A DNA stretch of 21,108 nucleotides from Acholeplasmataceae bacterium UBA2284 (GTDB taxonomy: Bacteria > Bacillota_I > Bacilli_A > Acholeplasmatales > Acholeplasmataceae), in assembly GCA_002345705.1 (NCBI GenBank), contig DDWO01000004.1, forward strand, positions 1 through 21,108, in the 5' to 3' direction. The position numbers and the translations under genes were made by a program. Under the pieces are notes generated by a model. It did not search any database, was not told the origin of the DNA, and saw nothing but the letters and a program-made list of their open reading frames with translations. Shown here one piece after another: positions 1-7,206 of this stretch (position 1 is its first letter; every line of letters begins with the position of its first letter).

Positions 1-1
1 C

Positions 2-36
2 AAACGTCTAGTGACTTCTCATTAGACGTTTTTTTC
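2..36 (+). terminator. Intrinsic terminator of an upstream, off-window gene
   Basis: Positions 2-10 (AAACGTCTA) pair perfectly with 23-31 (TAGACGTTT) around a 12-nt loop, and the stem runs into a T tract ending at 35. It lies before the first promoter in the window, so it most likely ends a plus-strand gene located to the left. Confidence 0.8.
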
Positions 37-61
37 ATATCACATCGTGAACCCATATTCA

Positions 62-105
62 GGTGTACACTATGATTTTAGTCACTTTTGGTGTACAATT
101 ATAAT
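62..105 (+). promoter_or_regulatory. Probable promoter of the NYN gene with a repeated GGTGTACA box
   Basis: A perfect -10 (TATAAT, 100-105) sits about 50 nt before the first gene. The -35 is poor (TTTAGT at 77-82, spacing 17), which suggests weak or activator-dependent initiation. GGTGTACA occurs twice as a direct repeat, at 62-69 and 90-97, on either side of the -35; each copy contains the palindrome TGTACA. The second copy lies in the spacer, where a bound repressor would block polymerase. The regulator is unknown. Confidence 0.55.
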
Positions 106-156
106 GATGTGTAAATACATACATACGATACAAATCTATAAACATAAGGAGATTAT

Positions 157-1068
157 ATGGAAAAAACAGAATATAAGATAGCATTAATGATTGATTCAGA
201 GAATGTATCCTATAAGTATATTAAATCAGTAATGAACGAAATCGCTAAATACGGTAAGATTGTCATTGCTAGATTTTATGGAGACTTAAATAATTTATCT
301 AAGGATTGGCATAAAACAGCTCAGGATAACGCGATTAAACCAGTCCATCAATACAATGTAGCAATCGGCAAGAATGCTGCAGATATGGCAATGGCACTAG
401 ATGCTCAAGAAATGATGTATCAAGAAAAGGTCAACGCCTTCTTTTTAGTAACATCAGATTCAGATTTTACACCACTCGCAGTTAAGCTTAGAGAAGGTGG
501 AATGCACGTTATTGGTGTTGGTAATGAGAAAAAGGTTACTCAAGCCTTTAGATCTGCATGCAATGAATTTAAGTATTTTGAATATTTAAATGACGAAGAT
601 GATGATGAAACAACAGAATCTATTGAAAAAAGTGCAGTAACCAGTCAGGAAATTGGTGTTCTAATTAAAAGCATTATTATTGAAAATGGAGCAGATAATA
701 AAATTCAATTGAGTAGACTAGGAGACATTCTAGTCAATCGTTTTTCTGATTTTGACTCAAGAAAATATGGTCATAAAACTCTATCAAGCTTAGTCAGTTC
801 ATTAAACGGAATCTCATTATCCCAAGAAAAAACAACTACATTTGTAAACTTCAGTTCAAAATTGTCGATGAAAGACATTTCTAAGGCAATTAAGGAAATC
901 ATTTCTCAAAACAAGAGTAAAGAAATGATACTAACAAAAATAAAACAAGAGTTAGAAAAGAAATATCCTGAATTCAATTATCAGGAGTTAGGTTTCACAA
1001 GATTTTCTAAATTGATTGGAAGTATTGATGATATTGCTGTAAAGAGTAATTCAGCTAAGCTCAAGTAA
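157..1068 (+). CDS. NYN domain putative RNase with C-terminal LOTUS/OST-HTH repeats
   Basis: Predicted RNA-cleaving or RNA-binding cytoplasmic protein of 303 aa. The N-terminal half (about residues 5-145) is a NYN/LabA-type PIN-like nuclease fold. Its metal-binding acidic residues are visible: D13 in MIDSEN, D76 in the KNAADMAM helix and D101/D103 in TSDSDF. Residues about 160-225 and 236-298 look like two LOTUS/OST-HTH modules, which bind RNA in other proteins. The ATG at 157 follows AAGGAGA at the right spacing. The Smr-like gene starts one nucleotide after the stop, so the two are co-translated. Family and fold are recognised with good confidence; nuclease activity and RNA target are inference. 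Confidence 0.85.
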   Translation: MEKTEYKIALMIDSENVSYKYIKSVMNEIAKYGKIVIARFYGDLNNLSKDWHKTAQDNAIKPVHQYNVAIGKNAADMAMALDAQEMMYQEKVNAFFLVTSDSDFTPLAVKLREGGMHVIGVGNEKKVTQAFRSACNEFKYFEYLNDEDDDETTESIEKSAVTSQEIGVLIKSIIIENGADNKIQLSRLGDILVNRFSDFDSRKYGHKTLSSLVSSLNGISLSQEKTTTFVNFSSKLSMKDISKAIKEIISQNKSKEMILTKIKQELEKKYPEFNYQELGFTRFSKLIGSIDDIAVKSNSAKLK

Positions 1069-1069
1069 T

Positions 1070-1405
1070 ATGAAGAGCTTTGACATCAAGAGTGACATGC
1101 CACTCGCATCAGAAGCTGGAAGAAGACTTGCTTTGATTATAAGAAATTGTACTGGTAAGGATAAGGTCATTAAAATCGTTCATGGCTATGGTTCTTCTGG
1201 AATTGGTGGGTCAATCAAAACAGCAGTACACAAATCACTACGCTCTAAGGTATCCAGTGGTGAAATAAAAGCGTATATACCTGGTGAAGCATTTTCAGTG
1301 ATGATGGGCTTTGATGAAGTCATAAAAATGTATTCTAATTTAATTCAATCGGATTCAGATTATAAAAAAATGAACGATGGTATTACATATATAATTCTCA
1401 AATAG
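1070..1405 (+). CDS. Smr-like domain protein, degenerate N-terminal motif
   Basis: A 111-aa protein resembling a stand-alone Smr domain, the small nuclease or nucleic-acid-binding module found at the C-terminus of MutS2 and in plant PPR proteins. The second family motif is recognisable: VHGYGSSGIGGSIK (37-50) corresponds to the usual IHGKGxGxLR, followed by an amphipathic helix. The first motif (normally LDLHG) is replaced by FDIKSDMP (4-11), so the histidine implicated in catalysis is missing and activity may be lost or altered. It starts one nucleotide after the NYN stop, with only a weak ribosome binding site, implying translational coupling. An RNA-related partner role for the NYN protein is inference. 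Confidence 0.6.
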   Translation: MKSFDIKSDMPLASEAGRRLALIIRNCTGKDKVIKIVHGYGSSGIGGSIKTAVHKSLRSKVSSGEIKAYIPGEAFSVMMGFDEVIKMYSNLIQSDSDYKKMNDGITYIILK

Positions 1406-1417
1406 GGGTGGGAACGT

Positions 1418-2236
1418 ATGACAATAGAACAATTAAAGAAAAGAAAAAATCATCTTGACAATCTACTTATTCTTATTAGTTTTTTATTACTTATAACAAT
1501 TTCTATAGGCTTGGCAATTCATTGGTTTTTTTTAATTGCATTATTGATTGCACTTTTTTTCATACCACATCAACTAGCTTACAAAAAACTCAAACTTGAT
1601 TTCAAGAATCATCATGTCAAAAAAATGATTGATTCAATTATTCCAGGACTAACATATGTCCCTGAAAAAGGTTTTGATGAAAATGAGGTTTTTGAGTCAA
1701 AAGTTTTAAAAAAATTCACTACCTATAAAAGTGAAGATTATTTATCTGGAACTATCAAAGGCAAATCATTCGAGTCAGCAGATGTTAGAATCGAACAAGT
1801 AGTATCTAATGGTAAGACTACTACTAGAATTATAAGATTTTTAGGAAGACTCTTTATTGTAGATTTTCAGAAAAAATTTGAAAATGATGTATATATAACA
1901 ACAGACAAAATTCATAACCAGTCTATATTTTCTGAAGACAAGAAAGTAAAAACAGAGTCCATTGAGTTTAATAACAAATTTAGTGTATTTTCAGAATCAC
2001 AACATTCAGCTTTTTATTTATTAACGCCACGCTTTATGGAGAGAATGGAATCATTCTCAAAGATTGCTAAGCATGTTATGTTTGCATTCAAGGATAACAA
2101 AATATATATAGCAGTTCACACTGAAAGAGATGCATTTGATATAAAGTATAGTGATACAATTGACGAGAATTATATTGAATTTGTAAAAGAAGAACTTAAA
2201 CTTCTTGAAGACCTAATTGCATTTATTCCTCAATAA
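1418..2236 (+). CDS. DUF3137 membrane-anchored protein
   Basis: A 272-aa protein with a strongly hydrophobic stretch at about residues 14-50, most likely two membrane spans with a short turn. A soluble mixed domain fills the rest (about 60-272). The overall plan and the central region, where a sequence like GKSFESADVRIEQ leads into a strand ending FLGRLFIVDF, match the DUF3137 family. The function of that family is unknown. ATG 1418 follows a GGGGTGGG ribosome binding site, 12 nt after the Smr-like stop, so it probably ends the NYN-Smr transcript. A terminator overlaps its stop codon. Confidence 0.7.
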   Translation: MTIEQLKKRKNHLDNLLILISFLLLITISIGLAIHWFFLIALLIALFFIPHQLAYKKLKLDFKNHHVKKMIDSIIPGLTYVPEKGFDENEVFESKVLKKFTTYKSEDYLSGTIKGKSFESADVRIEQVVSNGKTTTRIIRFLGRLFIVDFQKKFENDVYITTDKIHNQSIFSEDKKVKTESIEFNNKFSVFSESQHSAFYLLTPRFMERMESFSKIAKHVMFAFKDNKIYIAVHTERDAFDIKYSDTIDENYIEFVKEELKLLEDLIAFIPQ

Positions 2237-2258
2237 CAACCCCAAAGGTTGTTTTTTA
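2235..2258 (+). terminator. Intrinsic terminator after the DUF3137 gene
   Basis: AACAACC (2235-2241) pairs with GGTTGTT (2247-2253) around a 5-nt loop, followed by a T run to 2257. The stem begins inside the stop codon of the preceding gene. Confidence 0.85.
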
Positions 2259-2270
2259 ATCAAACTTACA

Positions 2271-2279
2271 TGGTAAAAT
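2271..2279 (+). promoter_or_regulatory. Possible extended -10 promoter for corA
   Basis: TGG-TAAAAT (2271-2279) is an extended -10 element (TGn plus a 5/6 match to TATAAT) between the upstream terminator and corA. No convincing -35 is present. It is the only promoter candidate in this 68-nt gap. Confidence 0.4.
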
Positions 2280-2304
2280 ATAAAGAGTACTAGGAGGTTT
2301 ATCT

Positions 2305-3312
2305 ATGAATATTTCGAATTATTTCAAACCAAAAACCATGATTTATACGGGTAAGCATGTTAAAACACCGACATCCATTAAGCATTATGCATATGATGCA
2401 AAATCACTACAAATCACTTCTGATTTTAAATCTAACAACCTAAAAAACTATATTCAAATTGTTGGATTATCCAATGTTGAAGAAATAGCAATCATTAAGG
2501 ATCACTATAATATTGACTCTCTAATATTAGAAGACGTTTTTAACGTAAACCAAAGAAATAAGCTAGAAGTCATTGATAACTCGATCTTTGGTGCTTTTCA
2601 TGTTGAATATCTAGAAAATGATTATGTGAAAGAAGATTACATGAGTATGATCATGATTGAGAATACAATCATTACATTTCATGAAACAGAGCCTCTATTC
2701 CTAAAGCCATTAGATGCATTGTTTAATGATCATAAGGAGCTTAGGGAAAGAAGTATTGATTATCTTTTATTCCAAATACTAGATATTATCACAGATAATC
2801 ATTTGGATGTCTATGATGAACTTGATCTAGCAATAAATATATTTGAGGAAGAGATTCTTGAAACAAAAAATATCGAGCAAGAAGACGTTTATTTGGTCAG
2901 AAAAAACATGCTCAAGCTAAAAAACAATGTCACACCTATTTATGAACAACTTGATAAAATGCTTCTTAAACATCCTCAATTATTTGCTGTTGAAAATAAG
3001 CTTTATTATGAAGACTTAAAGGACCATCTACAACGCTTAGATAATAGAATCAATCAGTCTAGAGAAGTCATGAGAAATTTATTAGATCTTCATATGAATA
3101 ACCAATCCAATAAGATGAATAAGATCATGGCTACACTAACACTTTTTTCAGCAATTTTTATTCCGTTGTCCTTTTTAACAGGATTCTTTGGAATGAACTT
3201 TGTACACTTTGGAGTATTAGAGTACACGCATGCAGTTTTATTATTTACTGCAATGTGTGTGATTATAGCTGTTTCAATGGTTGTTTTCTTTAAAAAGAGA
3301 AAATGGTTTTAA
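2305..3312 (+). CDS. corA: CorA-type divalent cation channel
   Basis: Pentameric inner-membrane Mg2+/Co2+ channel subunit of 335 aa, within the normal family length. The long N-terminal cytosolic domain (about 1-265) is followed by two C-terminal transmembrane helices (about 272-295 and 308-328). The diagnostic GMN selectivity motif is at about 296-298 (in FFGMNF), and the basic tail KKRKWF is typical of the cytoplasmic C-terminus. ATG 2305 follows AGGAGG at good spacing. It is flanked by terminators on both sides, so it is probably monocistronic. The family is certain; the preferred ion cannot be read from sequence. Confidence 0.93.
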   Translation: MNISNYFKPKTMIYTGKHVKTPTSIKHYAYDAKSLQITSDFKSNNLKNYIQIVGLSNVEEIAIIKDHYNIDSLILEDVFNVNQRNKLEVIDNSIFGAFHVEYLENDYVKEDYMSMIMIENTIITFHETEPLFLKPLDALFNDHKELRERSIDYLLFQILDIITDNHLDVYDELDLAINIFEEEILETKNIEQEDVYLVRKNMLKLKNNVTPIYEQLDKMLLKHPQLFAVENKLYYEDLKDHLQRLDNRINQSREVMRNLLDLHMNNQSNKMNKIMATLTLFSAIFIPLSFLTGFFGMNFVHFGVLEYTHAVLLFTAMCVIIAVSMVVFFKKRKWF

Positions 3313-3313
3313 C

Positions 3314-3342
3314 AAAAAAGGAGCGAGTGCTCCTTAATTTTT
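3314..3342. terminator. Bidirectional terminator between corA and pucR
   Basis: AAGGAGC (3318-3324) pairs with GCTCCTT (3329-3335) around a 4-nt loop. An A run precedes it and a T run follows, so it can end both convergent genes. The minus-strand regulator stop codon lies within its right arm. Confidence 0.85.
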
Positions 3343-4893
3343 TCCTGGCTCGAAATTTTTGTAAAGATAGAGTGCAAAATATAAATCGAAATGGCTTTCC
3401 TTGTTCGATAGTACACTAAATCCTAATTGTTCAATCACATCTAAACGATATCTCACAGTATTGTAATGAATAAATAGCTTTTCCGCAGTATCCTTGGCAT
3501 TGAATTTGCATTCTATATGTTTATAGAGTGTATCAATCAAAGGGGTACTATTTTTTTGCTCGTATTCAACAAGAGGCTTTAGAATGGAATATACATATTC
3601 TTTTAGATTTCCATAATCGATATTTTTTAATAGATTTAAAAGCTTGATATTATCCTCAGTGTATAAGTGAATGCCTAAATTTTTATTCTCGATATGAATC
3701 ATAGCCTCTGAAAGCTGGAAATAGGTCTTTGAAATATTTGCTGCATCGTGAATCAAATTGGAATAGGTAATTCTAAACTGAGATTCCTTATATTTGATTT
3801 TTAGTGTATCATACACGTTTTGCATGGTTTCATGCATACTAATTGTCTCAATTGTATTGATAATAAAAAGCAATTGATCATTTAAAAGTGTGTATCTAAG
3901 CTCTTCACTGTTCAAATGGAACTTATTGATAATTACAGTTCTAATATACTCAACCATATTTGGGTTGATCATATTTTTATGATTCTCCTTAATAGAGAAT
4001 AGAATTAATGTTACTGGGAAGATGACATTCCATTTATAGCGTTTGGTCGCTTCAATCAATTGTGTATTCGTGTAATTGGATGATAAATTGGAAACGAAAT
4101 TCAATAAAAATTGATTTTGTTTTAATATGTTTTCTACTTTTTTCTGATGGATTACAATAATCATTAATTTAAATATTTCGATATAATTGTGCAAAATATG
4201 TCGTTTTTCATTTTTAGCCATAAAAACGAATCTATAAATTGGTTTATCATCATATATAACATCTTCAGAATAATAGAGTGCATCTCCAACACGCTGGAAT
4301 AAATTTTTAGTAGTCTTGGATTGATTAAAGTAGTTTAGCATAATCTCATTTGAATAATATGTCGTTTTATTATCTGAGTTTTGAATTAATAGTTCAAGAT
4401 CTGGAATCTTATCAACAATACTCATTAATGTTTTCGTCGATGGATTATCATACACCTGTTTTAAAAATAAAGAGTAGTTCGCATCAAAAGAGTAATTTGT
4501 GTAATCCTGAGTTTGAAGCTCGCTGAGTATATTATTAAAAAGTAATGACAAATTTGCATCATAGTTTAATGCAACAATCGGAATATTTAACTGATCACTT
4601 AGCTTTAAAATTTCTTCAGGTATGATGTCAATATATCTTTTCATTTTTATAAGGATTCCTGCGGTTTCCTTTTTATTTAAGGCAAACAATAAATGCTTAA
4701 AAGTTTCTACATCTGTTTTAACAGGATAAAAAGTAGTCAGTATTAGACTTCTTTCAATAATATAGTTTTCGAAATCAGGTGTCTCTAAAATAGATACACT
4801 TTCGAAGCTACGATTTAAGTGCTCCTTGGCAGTCAATATTTCATAGGATTCAAATATTTCTCTCTCAAACAAATCCTTTAATGTGGTTTTCAT
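3334..4893 (-). CDS. PucR-family transcriptional regulator
   Basis: DNA-binding regulator of 519 aa. Residues about 1-125 form a PucR-type N-terminal sensing domain; the middle has the usual weakly conserved region; about 453-505 is the C-terminal PucR-type helix-turn-helix, with the signature AEKLFIHYNTVRYRL. Family members mostly control purine, allantoin or related nitrogen catabolism, often by binding a pathway intermediate. It is transcribed divergently from the permease/AllFGH operon, so it very probably controls that operon. The chosen ATG (4893) has AGAGGTGA 5-6 nt upstream; an in-frame TTG nine codons earlier has no ribosome binding site. Activator versus repressor cannot be decided here. 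Confidence 0.88.
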   Translation of the reverse strand: MKTTLKDLFEREIFESYEILTAKEHLNRSFESVSILETPDFENYIIERSLILTTFYPVKTDVETFKHLLFALNKKETAGILIKMKRYIDIIPEEILKLSDQLNIPIVALNYDANLSLLFNNILSELQTQDYTNYSFDANYSLFLKQVYDNPSTKTLMSIVDKIPDLELLIQNSDNKTTYYSNEIMLNYFNQSKTTKNLFQRVGDALYYSEDVIYDDKPIYRFVFMAKNEKRHILHNYIEIFKLMIIVIHQKKVENILKQNQFLLNFVSNLSSNYTNTQLIEATKRYKWNVIFPVTLILFSIKENHKNMINPNMVEYIRTVIINKFHLNSEELRYTLLNDQLLFIINTIETISMHETMQNVYDTLKIKYKESQFRITYSNLIHDAANISKTYFQLSEAMIHIENKNLGIHLYTEDNIKLLNLLKNIDYGNLKEYVYSILKPLVEYEQKNSTPLIDTLYKHIECKFNAKDTAEKLFIHYNTVRYRLDVIEQLGFSVLSNKESHFDLYFALYLYKNFEPGKN

Positions 4894-4914
4894 TTGCTCA
4901 CCTCTACCATATTT

Positions 4915-4978
4915 TAGCAATCATTGTTACAAATTACAAGAATCAAGCGTTTTTATTGTAAAGCATTGCTAATTACAA
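4915..4978. promoter_or_regulatory. Candidate PucR operator cluster in the divergent promoter region
   Basis: The 134-nt gap between the regulator and the permease carries four copies of one hexamer: TTACAA at 4927-4932, 4934-4939 and 4973-4978, and its inverse TTGTAA at 4956-4961. The first lies in the perfect palindrome TTGT-T-ACAA (4924-4932), and the last coincides with the putative -35. TAGCAAT (4915-4921) and ATTGCTA (4965-4971) form a wider inverted repeat. This is what a multi-site operator for a divergent regulator would look like; binding itself is inference. Confidence 0.5.
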
Positions 4979-5001
4979 ACGCTATACCATTTTTGTATAA
5001 T
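4973..5001 (+). promoter_or_regulatory. Promoter of the ureide/carbamoyl operon
   Basis: A perfect -10 (TATAAT, 4996-5001) has a poor -35 (TTACAA, 4973-4978) at 17-bp spacing. A strong -10 with a weak -35 overlapped by a repeated motif suits an activator-dependent promoter. Confidence 0.6.
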
Positions 5002-5027
5002 TAAACTACATTGAGGAGGTGTTTACT

Positions 5028-6551
5028 ATTAAATACTTTGTTAAAAGCGACTGGAATGGATTCTTTGGATTGTTCACCAATAATCTGACCAATATTTTAG
5101 TTATGGCCAGTTTACTTTCAGTTGTTGTAGGTCTACCAGGGAATATTGTCTATGGTAGAATCCTTCCAGCAGTGGGCTTATCTATTTTCATCTCATCTAT
5201 TTATTATAGCTTCATGGCAGTCAAGCTATCCAGAAAAGAAAATAGAGATGATGTAACTGCTCTACCTGCAGGTACTTCGGTACCACATATGTTTTTAATT
5301 GTATTTTTAATTATAGGTCCTGTGTATTGGACAACTCAAAATGCTTATTTAGCGTGGGCAGCTGGTCTAGTTTGGTCTTTGTTAGAAGGTGTTATAGAGC
5401 TTTTAGGAAGCTTTATAGGCACAAAGGTCAGAAAAATACTTCCAAGAGCTGCAATGCTTGGATCACTTGCTGGTGTTTCCATCACCTATATTGCATTAAA
5501 TCCTGCATTTAGCATCTTTGCAATTCCTTATATTGGTCTAGTATCATTAGCTATCGTTTTACTTGGATGGGTTGGTAAGGTAAAAATGCCATTCAATATA
5601 CCAACTGGGCTTGTTGCTATTCTTGTCGGGGTCATTATAGGATGGGTGAGTGGTTTAATGAGTCTTGGTCCTCTATTAGATAGTCTAAGAAGCATAACAC
5701 TCGGTGCACCTGTACCTAGCTTTTCTAGATTTAGTGATGGCTTCCAAAGCGCATTACCATTTCTTTTCTCAGCAATTCCTCTAGGTATTTACAATTTCTT
5801 TGAAACCATTGATAATTGTGAATCTGCAGCAGTTGCTGGAGATCATTATTCAACAAGAGAAGCAATGATTGCAGATGGAACAACAACAATTATTGGTTCT
5901 ATATTTGGAAATCCTTTCCCAACAGCAATATTTATTGGTCATCCAGGCTGGAAGGAAGCAGGAGCAAGAATAGGATATTCATTTGTTTCAGGCTTTGTTC
6001 TATTTATTTTAACCTTATTTGGTATGATTTCAATTCTACTGAATATCATTCCAGTAGTCGCAATTCTACCTATCCTACTTTATATAGGTATCGTAATCAC
6101 TACACAAGCATTTACCTCCGTTTCACATAAATATGCACCAGCAGTTGTCTTAGCCATCGTTCCATGGTTAGCAGATTGGACGAAAAATGCTGTAGATATC
6201 GCACTTGGTGCAGCAGGAACAAATGCTTCAACCATTGGATTTGGTTTACTAGAAGGTAATGGCTTGAACTATTTTGGAATGATGAATTTAGGTGCAGGTA
6301 GCATTATTGTTGGGATGATCCTAGGATCAATTGCTGTGTATATTATTGATCATAAATTTATTCATGCAGCATTTACAACAATCATTGCAGCAATCCTTAC
6401 ATTCTTAGGAATTATTCATTCAGGAGTTGTAACTGTAAATGCTAATCTTGAAATGACTATTGGATATTTACTCATCACAACACTATTTATTGGATATTAC
6501 CTATATTACAAATCGAAAGGGGAAAATCAAATTGAGAAAGTATCAGGTTGA
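5028..6551 (+). CDS. NCS2-family permease 1 (purine/ureide-type transporter)
   Basis: Polytopic membrane transporter of about 507 aa, with hydrophobic spans throughout and NCS2/AzgA-like motifs: KSDWNGFFGLF near the N-terminus, DDVTALPAGTSVPH, PRAAMLGSLAG and IGHPGWKEAGARIGYS. It is clearly paralogous to permease 2 (7207-8733). Family members take up nucleobases and related ring or ureido compounds by ion symport; the substrate here is unknown. The start is unusual. The ribosome binding site GAGGAGGTG (5013-5021) is followed at normal spacing by ATT (5028-5030), not ATG. The GTG at 5019 lies inside the ribosome binding site and is unlikely. Starting at ATT aligns the N-terminus with permease 2. 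First gene of the operon. Confidence 0.87.
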   Translation: MKYFVKSDWNGFFGLFTNNLTNILVMASLLSVVVGLPGNIVYGRILPAVGLSIFISSIYYSFMAVKLSRKENRDDVTALPAGTSVPHMFLIVFLIIGPVYWTTQNAYLAWAAGLVWSLLEGVIELLGSFIGTKVRKILPRAAMLGSLAGVSITYIALNPAFSIFAIPYIGLVSLAIVLLGWVGKVKMPFNIPTGLVAILVGVIIGWVSGLMSLGPLLDSLRSITLGAPVPSFSRFSDGFQSALPFLFSAIPLGIYNFFETIDNCESAAVAGDHYSTREAMIADGTTTIIGSIFGNPFPTAIFIGHPGWKEAGARIGYSFVSGFVLFILTLFGMISILLNIIPVVAILPILLYIGIVITTQAFTSVSHKYAPAVVLAIVPWLADWTKNAVDIALGAAGTNASTIGFGLLEGNGLNYFGMMNLGAGSIIVGMILGSIAVYIIDHKFIHAAFTTIIAAILTFLGIIHSGVVTVNANLEMTIGYLLITTLFIGYYLYYKSKGENQIEKVSG

Positions 6552-7194
6552 GGCAAAGCCATTTGTATTTGACTTTGACCTCGAAAAAACTGCACTTGTC
6601 ATTATTGACATGCAAAGAGACTTCTGTGAGTTTGGTGGTTTTGGTGAAGCATTGGGAAACGATATTACACCAACGAAATCAATTATACCAACTGTCAGAA
6701 AAGTGCTAGATGCAGCAAGAGCTGCTCATATGTTTATCATTCATACAAGAGAAGGGCATCGACCGGATTTAAGCGATGTACCAAAAGCAAAAAAGGTAAG
6801 ATTTTCATCTATAGGTGAAATCGGACCTATGGGTAGAATATTAATTCGTGGTGAATATGGCCACGATATAGTAGATGAATTAAAGCCACTTCCTGGAGAA
6901 GTTGTCATTGATAAGCCTGGTAAGGGTGCATTCTATGAAACTGATCTTCATTCAATTTTACAAAACAAAAATATTGAATCACTCATCTTTTGCGGTGTAA
7001 CTACACATGTTTGTGTACACACAACAATTCGTGAAGCAAACGATAGAGGATATGAGTGTTTAATGCTAGAGGATGGAACAGCTGCATTTGATCCCAAGGA
7101 TCAGGAAGCTGCAATTCGAATGATTAACCAACAAGGTGGTATCTTTGGTTGGACAACAACAAGTGAAGAACTACTTAAAAAACTAAAAAAATAA
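6532..7194 (+). CDS. Isochorismatase-family amidohydrolase (biuret/ureide hydrolase-like)
   Basis: Cytosolic cysteine hydrolase of 220 aa. The family triad is visible: D26 in IIDMQRD, K128 in VIDKPGKGAFYET and C161 in CGVTTHVCVHTT, with the cis-peptide region before the cysteine. The REANDRGYECLMLEDGTAA and QGGIFGW segments recall biuret- and triuret-hydrolase-like members more than RutB or true isochorismatases. These enzymes hydrolyse an amide or ureido C-N bond. I chose TTG 6532, which has AAAGGGG 9 nt upstream and overlaps permease 1 by 20 nt; an upstream in-frame start at 6460 lies deep in the permease and lacks a ribosome binding site. Sitting between two permeases and ahead of AllFGH, it probably acts on the imported compound or on the product of carbamoyl transfer. 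Exact substrate unknown. Confidence 0.85.
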   Translation: MRKYQVEAKPFVFDFDLEKTALVIIDMQRDFCEFGGFGEALGNDITPTKSIIPTVRKVLDAARAAHMFIIHTREGHRPDLSDVPKAKKVRFSSIGEIGPMGRILIRGEYGHDIVDELKPLPGEVVIDKPGKGAFYETDLHSILQNKNIESLIFCGVTTHVCVHTTIREANDRGYECLMLEDGTAAFDPKDQEAAIRMINQQGGIFGWTTTSEELLKKLKK

Positions 7195-7206
7195 AGGAGA
7201 ATACGA

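Noticed and set aside
4894..4920. Upstream TTG start for the PucR regulator
   Set aside because: The extension encodes the AGAGGTGA ribosome binding site itself, which serves the ATG at 4893.
4941..4957. Possible cre box (AAGCG core) in the pucR divergent region
   Set aside because: At least three mismatches to the cre consensus, including the conserved TG.
6460..6531. N-terminal extension of the hydrolase
   Set aside because: It lies inside permease 1 with no ribosome binding site; TTG 6532 has AAAGGGG at good spacing and matches the family N-terminus.
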